From Takakia lepidozioides (taxonomy: Eukaryota; Streptophyta; Takakiopsida; Takakiales; Takakiaceae): DNA of 64,000 bases. Positions 1 through 12,129 of this stretch are shown piece by piece (the first letter of the stretch is position 1; every line of letters starts with the position of its first letter). The notes beneath the pieces are model-generated. The model had not been told where the DNA came from. It ran no database searches and worked only from the letters and a program-made list of their open reading frames with translations. The DNA lies in contig CM060731.1 in the NCBI GenBank assembly GCA_030704615.1, positions 11,780,001 through 11,844,000 of the forward strand, written 5' to 3'. A program made the translations under genes and the position numbers.

Positions 1-2162
1 GACTGTTAAAACCAAGATTTTCAAATTGCGATAATATCAATTCACAAATGTTTTTTTGAAATTTGATCATAATCAACTCTGCATTTATGGTGAGAGAATG
101 CGTCTAATGAAAAAAGATTTGATATTTCAAAAGAATTTAGTCATAAAGGACTTTATGAAAATAGCTATTTTTGAGGCTCAATATAGTACATTATTTTTTT
201 TTAAACTTCATATTTTTGAATGATAGTTTTCATTCCAGATTCCTCATTCTCCAAAGCAAGGTTAAGAGAGTCCCTTTTCTTGACTTTGTTCTAGCTCATA
301 TATTAAAAAAGTCCATAACGTCTTTTTTTATGGACTGTGACAATTCCTTATGGACTTTTTAAAAGTCCATAGTATCTAGAGATTCTGATTTTTGATAATG
401 AGATTTAAAAGTGTGAAAGTATATGTAGATGAGCCTCTATATATTAGTCCCTTTTTATTGATGGCATTGTCATGTAGGAGTATGATAATTTACCACTATT
501 CTATGTCTGGAAAAAACAGTGTTGTGACAACAAAAAATGGACACTGTAGGCTGCAATCACCCAACTGACATGGATCTGTTAACTTTATTTCGTTCAAAAT
601 TGGGCGAAGGAAACACACTGCAACGATGCCGTGTATGGCTTCGCTTTACATGCATTCTTGAAGAAAATGCGCATGATCAGAGAGAAGTGAACACAGTGCT
701 CTGCCAAATAATTCAGCAAAAACAAACTCAACTGTAGTGGTTCTCCCATCGCAGAGAAGGGTCCATTTGACACCCATCGCACCATGCCAGGCTGAGGTCC
801 TCACACACACACCTGCACACCGAGAATTTGCGAACCACATCAGCTGGGAGAACATGGAAATTACCCCGTGGATCACATGCAAGCATGAATGGGAAATGGA
901 AGGAGAATTGCATGGGAGATTTTGGTGTACCTACGCGACGTGCAACTCTGTCTACATACTCCATAAGTCACTGTCCCAAGACCCAAGTGGACAGGGGAGG
1001 CCGGTGAATATGCACCACAAATGGTAGTCATACAGCAGAGGGTATTGCCGCCCAACTCGCAAAAGCCGTCGGCTGCAAGATGCTAGGCATGCGAACTCCG
1101 GCACAGCACGCCTCCTCTACACCCCACTCCGTCCCAACCAGTGCAAAACAACCGTGCATGCATTGACTGCCCTCTAGCTTTCTCTCCAGGCATTTGGGGG
1201 TCTGCGATCTGCTACACGTAAGTGTCTTTGAGACGACGATCAAAGGATCCGGTCACTTGCAGTTGCCGTCTCAAGGGCAGCATTGCAAGAATCACAATTA
1301 AGTAAGAAAGATGGTGGAAGAAGCTGCAAACTGCAAATGAGTGAAGTGGCAGGGCGATGCTCCATTCTTAACATGCTCCCCTTCCCGCCATGGTGATAGA
1401 GCCACACAAATGGACTCCCTCCCCGCCACGGTGCAATTTCAAGGCAACGGAACGGGATTGTCCACCGAAACGTGATTTGGAGAGCGCGGCCGAATCCGTG
1501 ATGGAATTCGACCTTCCAATACATGATTCCTCAATCCGTCTCACTCTTCTGCTGAGGGTGGCGTGGGGCGGACTACCCCCTGCTACAAACTTTTGATCGT
1601 AATGCGATTTTGAGAGAGGAATCAATGCAGCCGGAAATTGTGCAGATGATGACCGACGATGACTGGAGTTCACTGCGCATGGCCTGAGACAAGTGGCACA
1701 GGTTCTGGCCTTCTAGTCGGGTTGTTCACACTTCAATGCACACATTTGATACACATTCGACCATATGCCCAAGATCACGACGTCCTGAATCCTGAAAATT
1801 GAAATTCCACGTACGTCCTCCAATTCCTCACACACACACGAACTGTAGAGGCAGGTGGTTATCGAGAATGTCATTGTTTGAGCCGTTTGGTCATTTCTCT
1901 CAGTGTCTTGTTGAAAGGATTCCAGTTATGATGGGAAGCATCTTGATGGCTTTTAAATGGTTTGCTGTTGAGTGTAACTTTCCATCATGTTCTGGAATCT
2001 ACCAGTTGGTATAAAATATCAACTGTCTTCTCTGCCAAAGGATGTGCGGCTGAACCTTTCAAATTGAGATTGCGGGAGGAGGGAATTGACGGTAGTGAAA
2101 TGGGAGTGGCAGAGCCAACTTGAGGAGTCTCTGCGGAGGAGAATCCGCCCCCCTGCAGCGGC
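1..2162. other. Region without a recognised gene
   Basis: The first ~540 bases are AT-rich with long A and T runs. From there to the CACTA transposase the composition is more even and short open frames exist on both strands, but none shows a recognisable motif or convincing exon structure. I looked for the CACTA terminal sequence of the neighbouring transposon and did not find it. The right part may be 5' flank of the CACTA element, but nothing in the sequence proves this. Confidence 0.6.
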
Positions 2163-5016
2163 GTGCACAAACTGCATTGCAGAGGCTTCCCAACAAAAAT
2201 GACTTCCCCTTGCCCATGCGGAGGACTTCCAATTAATCACCCCTATAGACATAACACCCGGGATGACAGGTTGTGGGAAAGAGAAGTGGCACGTGCTCGA
2301 GCCCTTGGGCTTTCAAGGATGCCATGCCCATGTGAATGTTGTTTGGGCACTACAAGTAGATCTGAGGACGGTGTGCGCACACATCTCCTTCACCACAAAA
2401 GACATGAAGCATTTCGGGTGTGGATTGGAGATGGACCTACAGACTCCGACGACGAGGAGTGGGCACAATTGGACAATGTACACCCCCGGGGGATCCATAC
2501 AGACAGGCCAGACCAGGACTATGTCATGGGCGTAGGACATGAACCAAGCATGGACGGAGGGGTGGAGATTACTCGAATGTTGCAGGAAGCATTCCACATC
2601 ATGGACGATGCTGAAGAGGGGGACGGCGCTGCGACAACTGGGAATGGTGACGACGCAGGAAATGAAGGCATTCAGGTGGGGGAAGGCGTGGAAGGAGGTG
2701 GAGATGGAGATGAGAATTCGACGCACATGACACTAGAAGAAGCATGTGTGCTACTGTACGAGGGATGCAAATCCACAAAGCTTGCTGCCACCATGCTGTT
2801 GATGAACCTGTGCACAACCCATGGTGTCTCAGACCATTTTGTGGACGAGTTGTTCTCTTTGCTTCGGCTGAACTTGCTTCCACAACCAAATGAAATGCCA
2901 AAAAGTTGTCACATGGCCAACAAAATGATTGGGAAGCTCGGCCTCAACTACGTGAAGATACACGCATGTCCAAAAGGACATGTACTTTTCAGAAGAGAGT
3001 ACAAGGACGCTATGGAGTGCCCCAAATGCGGTGCAGCCCGGTACCATGATGTGGGCAGGTTACAACAGCCAGCCAAGGTGTTGAGGCACTTTCCCCTTAT
3101 CCCCCGTCTATTACGAATGTACAAATGCAAGACCATTAGTGAGCTTGTGACTTGGCATTCCAGGAATGCCTCAAACGATGGTTTGGTAAGGCATGTCCCA
3201 GATTCCCTTGCATGGAAGCATATAGATGCAACTTGGCCCGATTTCGCTGAGAACCCACGCAATGTGCGATTGGCTGTATCTACGGATGGAGTAAACCTGT
3301 ACGGATCAAAGAGTTGCACATGGTCCACATGGGCTGTGCAGTTGGTGGCATACAACCTGCCACCATGGTTGACAACAAAGAAATTCTTTGTCATGTTGTC
3401 TCTCTTGATTCCAGGCAAGGAGTCCGTGACAAATGCAAACATAGATGTGTATTTGCAACCATTGATTGAAGAGCTACAGGAACTATGGATTGGAGTTGAA
3501 GCTTACGACATTTTGAAACCAGTAGGGCAACGGAGTTTCACCCTCCGTGCCATACTCATGTGGTCAATCCACGATTTCCCCGCATATGGCCTTGTTGCGG
3601 GTTGCAGGACCAAGGGCTACAAAGGGTGCCCCATTTGTGGGCCCTATGTGGATTCACGGCACTCAAAGCCATTGGGGAAGACAATATACATGGGGCATCG
3701 ACGTTACTTTGCAAGAAACCACCCCTACCGACGAGTAGGAAGACACTTCAATGGATGTGTTGAAAGGAGAATGGCACCAAATGTTGTGACACCGGAGGAG
3801 ACATTGCAATTTGCAAAGGAGAAAGAGGCGTTCATGGAGATTGGAGGGAGAGAAGGAAGTAGTGCGGATCCAGCCATGGAGCACGGGGTGAAGCGCCGGA
3901 CAATCCTTTGGGATTTGCCATACTGGAAGGTGCATGAATTCCCCCCCCCCCCATTCACTCACTTTCTTTCACATTGTGCTTCCTGGAATTACCTTACTGT
4001 CAGGAGTCCTTCCACCAACTCCTAAGTCAGTGTAACTACTATGCAGTAGATGTTGAAGTCATACACCTCACTGTGTAGAGGATTGTGCAGTTGTTGAAAG
4101 CATAACGTAGTAACATGGACAACTTCTTCCACATATTCTACTATTTTTGCCCATAGAACTTGGTCTCATGGGAGGACATGTGGCATTTCAGGACCTCTTG
4201 CAGCGGTACCTCCTGGACCCCATGCATTTTGAAAAGAACTTCTGCGAGAACATTCTGAAGACGATCTTTGGGGAGAAGGATACGATAAATGTACGAAAGG
4301 ACATGGAGATTGAAGGGATACGGTCACATCTGTGGCTAAGGCCTAATCCAAATAGACCTCGCAAAGTGCTCATGCCAGCAGCATCATACGTCCTGACCAA
4401 ATCAGAGCAAGAGCACTTTTTGAAGACATTGGGAGCCATCAAAGTGCCAACCGGATTCTCGGGTGCTTTCCAAAAGCACGCCATGAACAAGAAATGGTCG
4501 GGGATGAAGTCACATGATCTACACGTGATGATGCAGCAGATTTTGCCAGTGTGGGATCCGAGGGACATTACATCGTTGCGTGAGGATGTGGCTATGACCC
4601 TTTGTTTGCTGGAGAAAGAATTCCCTCCATCATTCTTTGACGTCATGACGCACTTACTAGTGCATCTTGTAGAGGAGCTGCATGTGTGTGGGCCCGTAGC
4701 CAGCCATTGGATGTACCCCATGGAGAGGTACATGAAGGATCTAAAGGGGTATGTACGCAACATGGCACGGCCAGAGAGGAGTATGGCGGAGGGCTACATC
4801 CGCGACGAAGCCCTGGGCTTCATGACAGAGTATATGTCTTTATTTGATGCAACACAACGACGGGTGTGGGACGAGAACAAGGCAGAAGGAGTTGTAGGCG
4901 AGGTCCTAGAAGGTGGTGGAACAAAGCGTGCCATGAGCCCACGCCTTCGGGATGTGGCACATGATTATGTGCTGAACAACACAACAACCATGACACCATG
5001 GAGACAGTGGGTGTAA
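2163..5016 (+). CDS. CACTA (En/Spm) Tnp2-type transposase, apparently intact two-exon frame
   Basis: Transposase of a CACTA-superfamily DNA transposon. The N-terminus (residues ~30-90) has a Cys-rich transposase-associated region (CPCECC and HLLHHKRH). After an acidic linker comes the Tnp2 core: STDGVNLYG, WAVQLVAYNLPPWL, IPGKESV, DVYLQPLIEELQELW and DFPAYGL all match the Tnp2 family. The second exon carries DPMHFEKNFCENIL and the DUF4218 region (HLLVHLVEELHVCG, SHWMYPMERYMKDLKGYV). The first frame runs past the core into an unrelated tail. A GT-AG intron at about 3930-4191 joins TACTGGAAG to GACCTCTTG in frame, giving about 863 residues. The start is the first in-frame ATG; 2199 is an alternative. 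The DUF4216 domain normally found at the C-terminus is missing, and a DUF4216 fragment lies on the other strand at 12.1-13.1 kb. No terminal inverted repeats were seen, so the element is probably incomplete. Confidence 0.85.
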
Positions 5017-5027
5017 ACTAACATCCC

Positions 5028-5118
5028 TCCTGTGTGTCGTGCACCTAAGCATCATGCCACAACATACATTGCTGTCCAACCACACTTTCTGCATATAGTC
5101 CTAGAAAGCCACGCCACA
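5028..5118 (-). repeat. LTR-start fragment of retrotransposon A
   Basis: About 90 bases that, read on the minus strand, closely match the first ~90 bases of the element A 3' LTR at 60324 (both begin TGTGGCGTGG and share GTGTGGTTGGACAGC). No polypurine tract lies next to it, so this is not a complete 3' end. It sits right after the CACTA transposase stop and just left of MULE-1, so it is a small relic caught between two DNA transposons. Confidence 0.7.
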
Positions 5119-5385
5119 ATGATACGGAAATGGTGAAAAGAGGAGAAACCACTCTATCACGTTATATAAGTCAAGGGGGGCTGCTATTTCATAAGCGGCA
5201 TGAGCATGAGCGGAAAAAAAAAAAACATGAGCGGGCCGAATTGTGTCCACGGAAATAGGGTTAGGAGGCACGGAAATAGGGTCATGTGGACTCATCATAG
5301 CAATGAAATGCAACATTTTATTGCAAATTTGGTGGCAAGCCACGTCTATACAAGTGTGTCCTAACTGTCATAGCAGGAATAGGAA

Positions 5386-8300
5386 CTACTCTCCTACACC
5401 TTCCGAGGAACTTGGCCCTCCTTCTTCCTCATCCCCCTCATCCCCCCCATCCTCCGAGCTCTGTGATGCATCGGTTGCAGTATGCCTCTCAAAAATGCCG
5501 TCCTCTCCTTGGGGGACTATCCACCTCACCTCCTGGGAATCTTCTGCCTCTTCTCCCCCACTTTCCTCAGCAGAATCCAACACAAATCTACGAGCCCGAC
5601 GGGCTCTAATAGCTGTTGCCTCCTCCCTCATCTTCATTTTCTTGAGGCTTGCCTCGTCTAAATCTGCTGTACACGACTAGGTTCGGAACACCTCCTAATG
5701 GACACCGAAGCAAGCCGGGCAGCATAAGTAGGAAGGATGTAGCCCCTTTCTGGACTAGGCATGAAATCCCCCCTGCCAAAAAAAGGCACGTTCCTCCTGC
5801 CCATGAACTCCGGTGTAGACGCCCCTCCTGCCGTACTTGGCATCCTACAGTAAGAACAAATCCACTTCAAGAATGTCAATACCAGCAGAAGCAGAAAGGG
5901 TTTTCAATGAAATAAGAGAGCAAAGGGAGGTGCCTCACGAAATCTGGAGGCAACTTACAATGCGACCACTCACTCGTACACCGGGGGCTCCTCGGCCTCG
6001 ATCCCAACTTGTTCCTCCCCCTGCTCCTTCTCGGATTTTTCCTCATCCTCCGAGGATGCCTCTTCCTCTTTCGGCAGACGTTCAGCCGCTGGAAGTTCCG
6101 AGTTGTGGAGGGCAGTATCTGGCTCGAAGGCGAACACATGCTTGTCGGACAACGTCCCTGCCCACATTGAAGCACCTGAGGAACAAAGCGGGCGGTTAAT
6201 AGCTTGCGGCATGCAATTGCAATCGGGCCAGGGGACAAACTGAGCACGTGAAGGCTTACCCGTGCCGCATGTGAGGTCCAGAATCCGCCCTTGGACATCC
6301 GAGCACGTCTCCATGAGGGTTTGGATGAAAGCAGGGCTCCGGGTCCGGCTGTACCGCCACGGTTTGCCTGTCTTTGTGTCCTTCGGCATACTGGAGTGGG
6401 GCACATAGTTGTAGAGGACATCGTAGGTAACAGGGTCCACAGCGGCATCAACAAGACGACCGTTGTTGCGGAATTTGAACGTAGACCCTCTCTTCACAAA
6501 GCAATATGCCTCAAACACCAATGTCTGCACATCCAACAAAATAGGGATCAACTCCGGGATCTTGTTTAGATACACCACAACATGAGGTGAATGCAATAGA
6601 TTGATAACTTACACTTTGGCCCTCTGTTCGCAACCCCTGTGTATTGATGCAGAACCATTTTCTGAGGAGGACCGGGGTGACACTTTTCGGTGTCCACCTT
6701 GCCACCGCATTCTTTGTGGTCTTCCCTCTTGTGGCAAGGATAACCACACATCCATCGTCATCCAGAAGCATCCCCGCCAGCCCAAACCCGGCTTTCCAGT
6801 AGTCCTCAGTAAACCTGTTCCAGGTGGGCACACCATCCAGGCCCTCCAGCAGCTCCCCATCTGGAATGTCAAGGAGAATCATGTCGCAAGCTCTCTCCAC
6901 CTCAACCCCCCCCCCGAGTGCTCTTGCAATCTGTGCTCACAGCCGTGAAGAATTCCATCATGGCTTCAAAACCAGGGGTGTCTTTAGGCTCTGTACCGGC
7001 AGCCCTCTTCTTGGCTTTCCCCTTCTGCTCCGCCAGAGACTTGTTGTGTGCCACCTTCTTCGCCCTGGCAGCGAGAGCATCAAAGAAGCTCTCATTGCCG
7101 CATTGGATGATGGTTGGAGGTTCTAGCTTTGGCCTGTGCATAAACGTCACCGCCGAATACCGCCGTGTAGGCTCGCCCTCAAATGCCAACTTCTTGGCAG
7201 AGCCAGTCCCACTCCGAACTGACTTGGGAACCCGGACGACCGGTGACTGGGTAGCAGCAACAGCAGTCGCAGGACCTTGAACAAAGTCGTCGTCCGAGTC
7301 ACTCTCTTGGGTCCCCTCCTGCGCCTGCTCCGATGCCCCGATGGTTTTCTGTTTTTTGGGTGTTACTACACTCACCTGTTTCCTTGTCCTTTTCCTTTGG
7401 CCTTTACTCTTCTCATTCAATTTCTCCTTAATTCCTGCCTGAGCAAGCTCTACCGCTTTCCTGGAGTTCGCAAGCGCTTTTGCCTCTTTTGGACCCAGCG
7501 GAGGCAGCGGAGCCCGGTTTCGTCGGGCCTCAGCATCCAGCTTCAATTGAAACTCGGATGGGTCGAGCATGCCGGGCGGAAGGTCCACATACCAAGGGAA
7601 ATCACGCAAATGTTCCAGATGCCACTCCTTCACAATATCGTCAGTGTACATGGAGTCAGCCCCGAGGTTCCTCCATGCCAGGAAGAATGGTGGCTCGAAA
7701 GACATATGACCTTTCTCCAAAGGGGAGAACTTGCAGTGCCTGCATTCATGAAAAACACAATGAGGTCCCTGAACTGCAAATTCGGCACCATTTTCCCAGG
7801 TTGGGGCGGATCTGAGTGGGCCTAGAAATGGAAAAATGGCGCCGAATTTCGGTTTTCGGTGACTGCCACCCTAGGGACTTAGCCATCTTGGGAACCCTGA
7901 ATTGGAAATTCGGCGCCATTTTTCCCGGTTTGGCCCGAAGATGGCTAAGTCCCAGAACGGCAATAGGGCCTAGAAATGAAAAAATGGCGCCGAATTTCCA
8001 GTTCAGGGCCAGCCACCCTAGGGACTTAGCCATTTTTGGAGCCCTGACTGGAAATTCGGCGCCATTTTCCCAGGTCCGGCCCGCATATGGCTGTCCCACA
8101 AGGGCAATAGGGCCCAGAACTGGAAAAATGGCGCCGAATTTCCAGTTCAGGGCCAGCCACCCTAGGGACTTAGCCATTTTCGGAGCCCTGACTGGAAATT
8201 CGGCGCCATTTTCCCAGGTCCGGCCCGAAAATGGCTAAGTCCCACAAGGGCAATAGGGCCCAGAACTGGAAAAATGGCGCCGAATTTCCAGTTTAGGGCC

Positions 8301-10563
8301 AGCCACCCTAGGGACTTAGCCATTTTCGGAGCCCTGACTGGAAATTCGGCGCCATTTTCCCAGGTCCGGCCCGAAAATGGCTAAGTCCCAAATGGCCTTG
8401 ACCTGGAAAAATGGCGCCGAATTTCCAGTTCAGGGCCAACCACCCTAGGGACTTAGCCATTTTCGGAGCCCTGATCTGGAAATTCGGCGAAAAATGCAAG
8501 GACTATAAGGAAGGCATCGCGTATGTACCTGTACAGAAGGCGCATTGCTGCTTTGTCTGCGTTCGGCTGGTCGGTGAACTCGTGGCTCCGGCGGGCATGT
8601 GGTATCTCCCGAAAGAATAGGTCGGTTTTGTAGAGCAGAAAGTACCTCGTCACATAGTCGCGTAGGCTCTCTGCTGCAAGAGAAATCTCCATCTTGAACT
8701 GATGTGCTTGTGTGTCCAGCTGCTCTTGCGCATTCGTCGTCACATGTGGAGATTCTCCATCAGATCGCATTGCTGAAAAAATACAATGAATCCACCCCCT
8801 ACAAGAGTAGAAGTGCCAAACGAAGCGTGGGGAAGTACCTGAAACCACCATGTCATGCGGTTCATCCACATGTCGAATGTGGGGTCAGACAGTTTGTCCG
8901 GTTTGGGGAATCTCCACATGTCCCTTATACTTTGGGAACCATTCCAGATTTGGAGCCACCGGGTCTGTCCAACCACCCAGCATATTCGTAAGCGCCAAAC
9001 ACCACAAAAACGAGTTGTTGCCACCACAATTTGGTTAAGAATGTATCACCTTTTCTACACCATCCACACAAGATGTGGCTAGACGATGGAGCTTCTCCAA
9101 TGTCATCGTGGGCTTCAGAGCGCGGGAGTAGTGCTTCCCTACCTCCACCAGAAAGTCGGCACCAAGGGCGGGATCAGCTATGGCCACGTACTTTATCATC
9201 CGCGACTTGTACTTTATGCGGGCCCTCACCTCCGCAGCTTTGAGATACGATTCGAGTGCCGGGAGGGTTAGATTCTTCTCCTCTGACTCAATGTAGAACC
9301 TCCACGCATGTGCCAAATCCTGCTGAATTTTCGTCTGTCAAGAATGCGCACATTAGATTAGAGATCCTGCTCAACACTTTTTCTTTTATTGGGGGAGGAG
9401 AGACAGATTAGCTCAACAAAACAGTCAGGAGCTTTACCCGAAATATATAGTCCACCATGGCGTCCATGCTCAGCCTATACCAGGTTCTGTCTGCCTTTGC
9501 CTCCGACTTGCGCAGGAGGTCGGCACTGAGCGAATTGGCAAACTCTTGCGCGCCCTGCTTCCCGACATCCTTCACTCGGAAGAGCATATGGGACAAGTTG
9601 GTGGCAATGAAGGCATTCTCAGTCACCCTGCAATGCCACATTTCCATCAAACAATTCTGAAATGGGAATTTACAACAAATATGAGGATTCGCAATGAAAT
9701 GACTTACAATCGGATGGGTCCAAAAGCAAGAGGCGTTGTAACTTACGAGTTGATGTCCGCCATTGCAGCTATGAGAAGACTGCGATCTTTAGGCCCCGCA
9801 ACCTTCAGCACAACACACTCCACGGCGAAATGCCAATCGAGGTCGTTGGGGTGGGCTTCGGCTATGTGCTCCATCCATGCCAGGAGGCGATGATTGCCGT
9901 CCCACACGTAAAACATCTTTCCGGACAAGTGCTGGAAAAGAGGATCAGTAACAATCGATCTCTCGAACTCCTCATTTCGCCTTTGCCAATGGGGACCCCA
10001 TTTGTCCACCTCATCGGAAGTGTGGGCATGGGAAGCTCCGTGGTCGTTCTCAATGGAAACGTAAAACGCGGCAAACCCCATTCGATATCCATCCCGGAAA
10101 GAGAATTTCAGCTTGTCGATATCGCCTGGGAGGGCAGGTCTCACCACCTGCAAAGACACCAAGCGGCAAAGGGGAATTCGAAGCTTGGCCGGGTACACCA
10201 TGCCCCCCAGCACCCTGCCAATGTTGCTGTGGGTTGCCTCCAACATCTTGGCAGCGGCCAACTTCATATCCGCCTCGGACATGACCGCTGCTGCAGAGGG
10301 GTTCTCCGGCAGCCCACCAGGACCGCCAAATCCAGCCTGTATGCTGCGGGTTTGGGGCCTGGGGATGTCCGGGAGGATGTCATCCTGGTCAGAAAGCTCG
10401 GTGTTGTCCTCCTCAACATGGTGAACCACCGGCGAAACCACCTCGAGCACTCTCCCTGTCTTTATTGCCATCTCCCCGTCTTCACCTCGAACTTGCACAA
10501 TCCGTGCTCTTTGTGGTGTTCTTTCATCTCCTCCACTCTCCACCGTATGGGTAATTGCGGACA
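5386..10563 (-). pseudogene. MULE-1 ParB-like/DNA methyltransferase passenger gene, 5'-truncated and degraded
   Basis: Closely related to the MULE-2 gene at 42216-48641. Exons by alignment, in transcription order: 10563-9747 (ParB-like domain, WDGNHRLLAW), 9627-9438, 9334-9050, 8964-8839, 8742-8529, 7739-6613 (linker, then DMILLDIPDG), 6524-6260 (ending DLTCGTG), 6175-5974 and 5844-5386. Most splice sites agree with the other copy (for example GTAAGTTATC and GTAAGCC donors). Defects: the 5' exons are gone; the acceptor before the 8742 exon reads CACAT where MULE-2 has CACAG; a run of 10 G near 6905 shifts the frame (MULE-2 has 8; 9 would be in frame); and one T is missing near 5660, giving an early stop in the last exon. 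The protein is unlikely to be made. Confidence 0.8.
7746..8500. repeat. Intronic palindrome array in MULE-1, ~145-bp period
   Basis: About five tandem units lie in the intron between the exons at 8742-8529 and 7739-6613. Each unit has GGAAATTCGGCGCCATTTT and its complement, plus an inverted pair GGGACTTAGCCATTTTCGG / CCGAAAATGGCTAAGTCCC. Both DNA strands therefore read much the same, which explains the similar open frames seen in several phases. MULE-2 has a related array in the same intron. Confidence 0.9.
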
Positions 10564-10699
10564 ACATAGGAACTAGTGTGATAAGTTGTGTTTGGTGTTT
10601 CCTAGAACAAATCTAGGCTACGGGTATCAGCTGCAAGTCAAGGATGTACGCATCTGTTCTGCAGATGCAATGATACCTGAAGGAGCAGGGATGGAGTGT

Positions 10700-11110
10700 G
10701 GGTCCACATTCATCCAAGAGGGCCAGATTTCAAGCACAAGATTACCTATGATTCCCTGTGGATCAATAGCGGCAACAAACCTGCATGGGTAGATGGTCAA
10801 GTGGAAGCGCAACACCAGCCGGCTCATATCTGGAAATCAGGCACTGCTAATGAAGGCACCACACCGCGTTCAACACATTTCAGGCGCTTTTCCCCTCTTA
10901 TCAAAATTGGCCCTAAAATTTCATGTTCAATTCTGCAAGTTTGCTACTTCAGTTAATCTTTGATAGTTTGGAGTGACTTTGAAGTGATGATGCCAATGTG
11001 ACAACAAGAAAGTGAAGGGAAACATGTAACACAGACGACGTCGAAGCTGTGGAATGACTGCTTTTCTGACCCTGGCAGGCAATGGTGGGTCAACCGAGGC
11101 AAAAGGGTAA
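10700..11110 (+). pseudogene. OSB-like PDF-motif module (relic 1)
   Basis: 10719-10811 encodes RGPDFKHKITYDSLWIN and NKPAWVDGQ, which resemble the second half of the PDF motif of plant organellar single-stranded DNA-binding (OSB) proteins. 10958-11107 encodes a first half ending KLWNDCFSDPGRQWW and NRGKR, followed by a GTAAATGC donor-like site. Normally the WW half precedes the PDFKHK half across an intron, so these are parts of consecutive modules. There are stops and no full frame. The assignment rests on motif recognition and was not searched. Confidence 0.6.
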
Positions 11111-11147
11111 ATGCACATTGAAATACAGAAAGTAGCACATATCCATT

Positions 11148-11400
11148 GAGCATAGGAACTAGTGTGATGAGTCTGAATTGGGTTTTTCCTAGAACAAATG
11201 AAGGCAGTCATTGTCAGCTGCTAGCACCAAGGCAAGCATGTATGCATGATTTCTGCATAGCATGGATAGCTGAAGGTGCAGAGATAGAGTTTGGATCCAG
11301 ATTCATCCAAGAAATGTACTGGGAATGCAGATTTGAATATGATGGCGTGCTGCATCGCGACATAAACCTGCATTTGACATTCAGGCTTAGGATTCATGCA
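11148..11400 (+). pseudogene. OSB-like intron and degraded PDF half (relic 2)
   Basis: Starts with the repeated intron sequence CATAGGAACTAGTGTG and runs through the shared GCATGATTT...GATAGCTGAAGG segment to GGATCCAGATTCATCCAAG, where other copies enter the PDFKHK exon. Here the exon has diverged and the PDF residues are lost. Confidence 0.5.
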
Positions 11401-12129
11401 ATTTGGTGCTGGTCAGGCCTGCACAGTTCCTCCGCAGAAGTGGGAGCCCATCCGAGGGATGGGGACCTTGTAAGTGCTTCTTCATTTTGTACTCACCTTG
11501 TTTTTGCATCACACTTGTGCTGCAAGGGGCAGAGCCATTCATTTGGCTAGAGGTTCAATTCCTCTGCAAGTGAGCTATTCCCGTGTCACTACAATCAGTT
11601 AGATGTGTTTGTGGTGGTTGCTGGATTTGCGGCTTTGGGTGGTCTTGCCAAGTGCTTGCAGGGATCAACGTTAATGTGGACGTGGCAGTACATGTAGCAA
11701 AAAAAATCCTTCACTGGTGAAGAAGACCATGCTGCAACATATGTCATGCTATTGCTTCGAGCAATGGTGAGAAGGAAAGCAAAGGAAGCACGAAAAGGTG
11801 CCATCCGGTCCTGCTCCTTTGGAGACACCCCCCATTCCATTGGTCTTTGTTCCTGAAAGCATGCAGATGTGCCAGAAAAGGCATGCACACATTCACGTCG
11901 ACTTCTCGTACATGAGAACAATCCTCTCCTCACATGTCGGAAACAATATTGGCAAGTAAATATAGGTTTGTTCAGAAGACAGTACGGACCACATTCCGGG
12001 ACATTATCGATATGATTAACTGTCTCGCCCTTGCGCACTTGCAGGACTGTACAAAATGGGTTCTAAGGACCGTAAGAGTCCTTAGCACAGCTCTCGTCTA
12101 CAAGCTGCTAGCTTAATGGACACTGAGAT
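11401..12129. other. No recognised gene
   Basis: Lies between an OSB relic and the DUF4216 fragment. A 147-codon reverse frame (12038-11595) shows no recognised motif and no link to the neighbouring CACTA fragment. A short stem resembling a tRNA T-arm near 11545 has no other tRNA features. Confidence 0.5.

Larger units (their letters stand above)
5174..10563 (-). mobile_element. MULE-1, truncated Mutator-like element with one terminal repeat
   Basis: The left end, GGGGGGCTGCTATTTCATAA, followed by GCGGCATGAGCATGAGCGG, matches the reverse complement of the right end of MULE-2 (48825-48877). The next ~140 bases also match (CACGGAAATAGGGTTAGGAGG, ATTTTATTGCAAATTT). Inside is a reverse-strand copy of the ParB/methyltransferase passenger gene. 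The element breaks off at about 10563, inside that gene's ParB exon, where OSB/PPR-related sequence (CATAGGAACTAGTGTG) begins. The transposase gene and the second terminal repeat are missing, and no target duplication can be assigned. Confidence 0.8.

Noticed and set aside
5386-5680. Plus-strand frame 5243-5680 as a Ser/Pro-rich protein
   Set aside because: It is the antisense of the acidic C-terminal exon of the MULE-1 passenger gene, confirmed by the MULE-2 copy.
11520-11570. Possible tRNA (stem-loop GAGGTTCAATTCCTC resembling a T-arm)
   Set aside because: No matching acceptor stem, D-arm or anticodon arm could be placed upstream.
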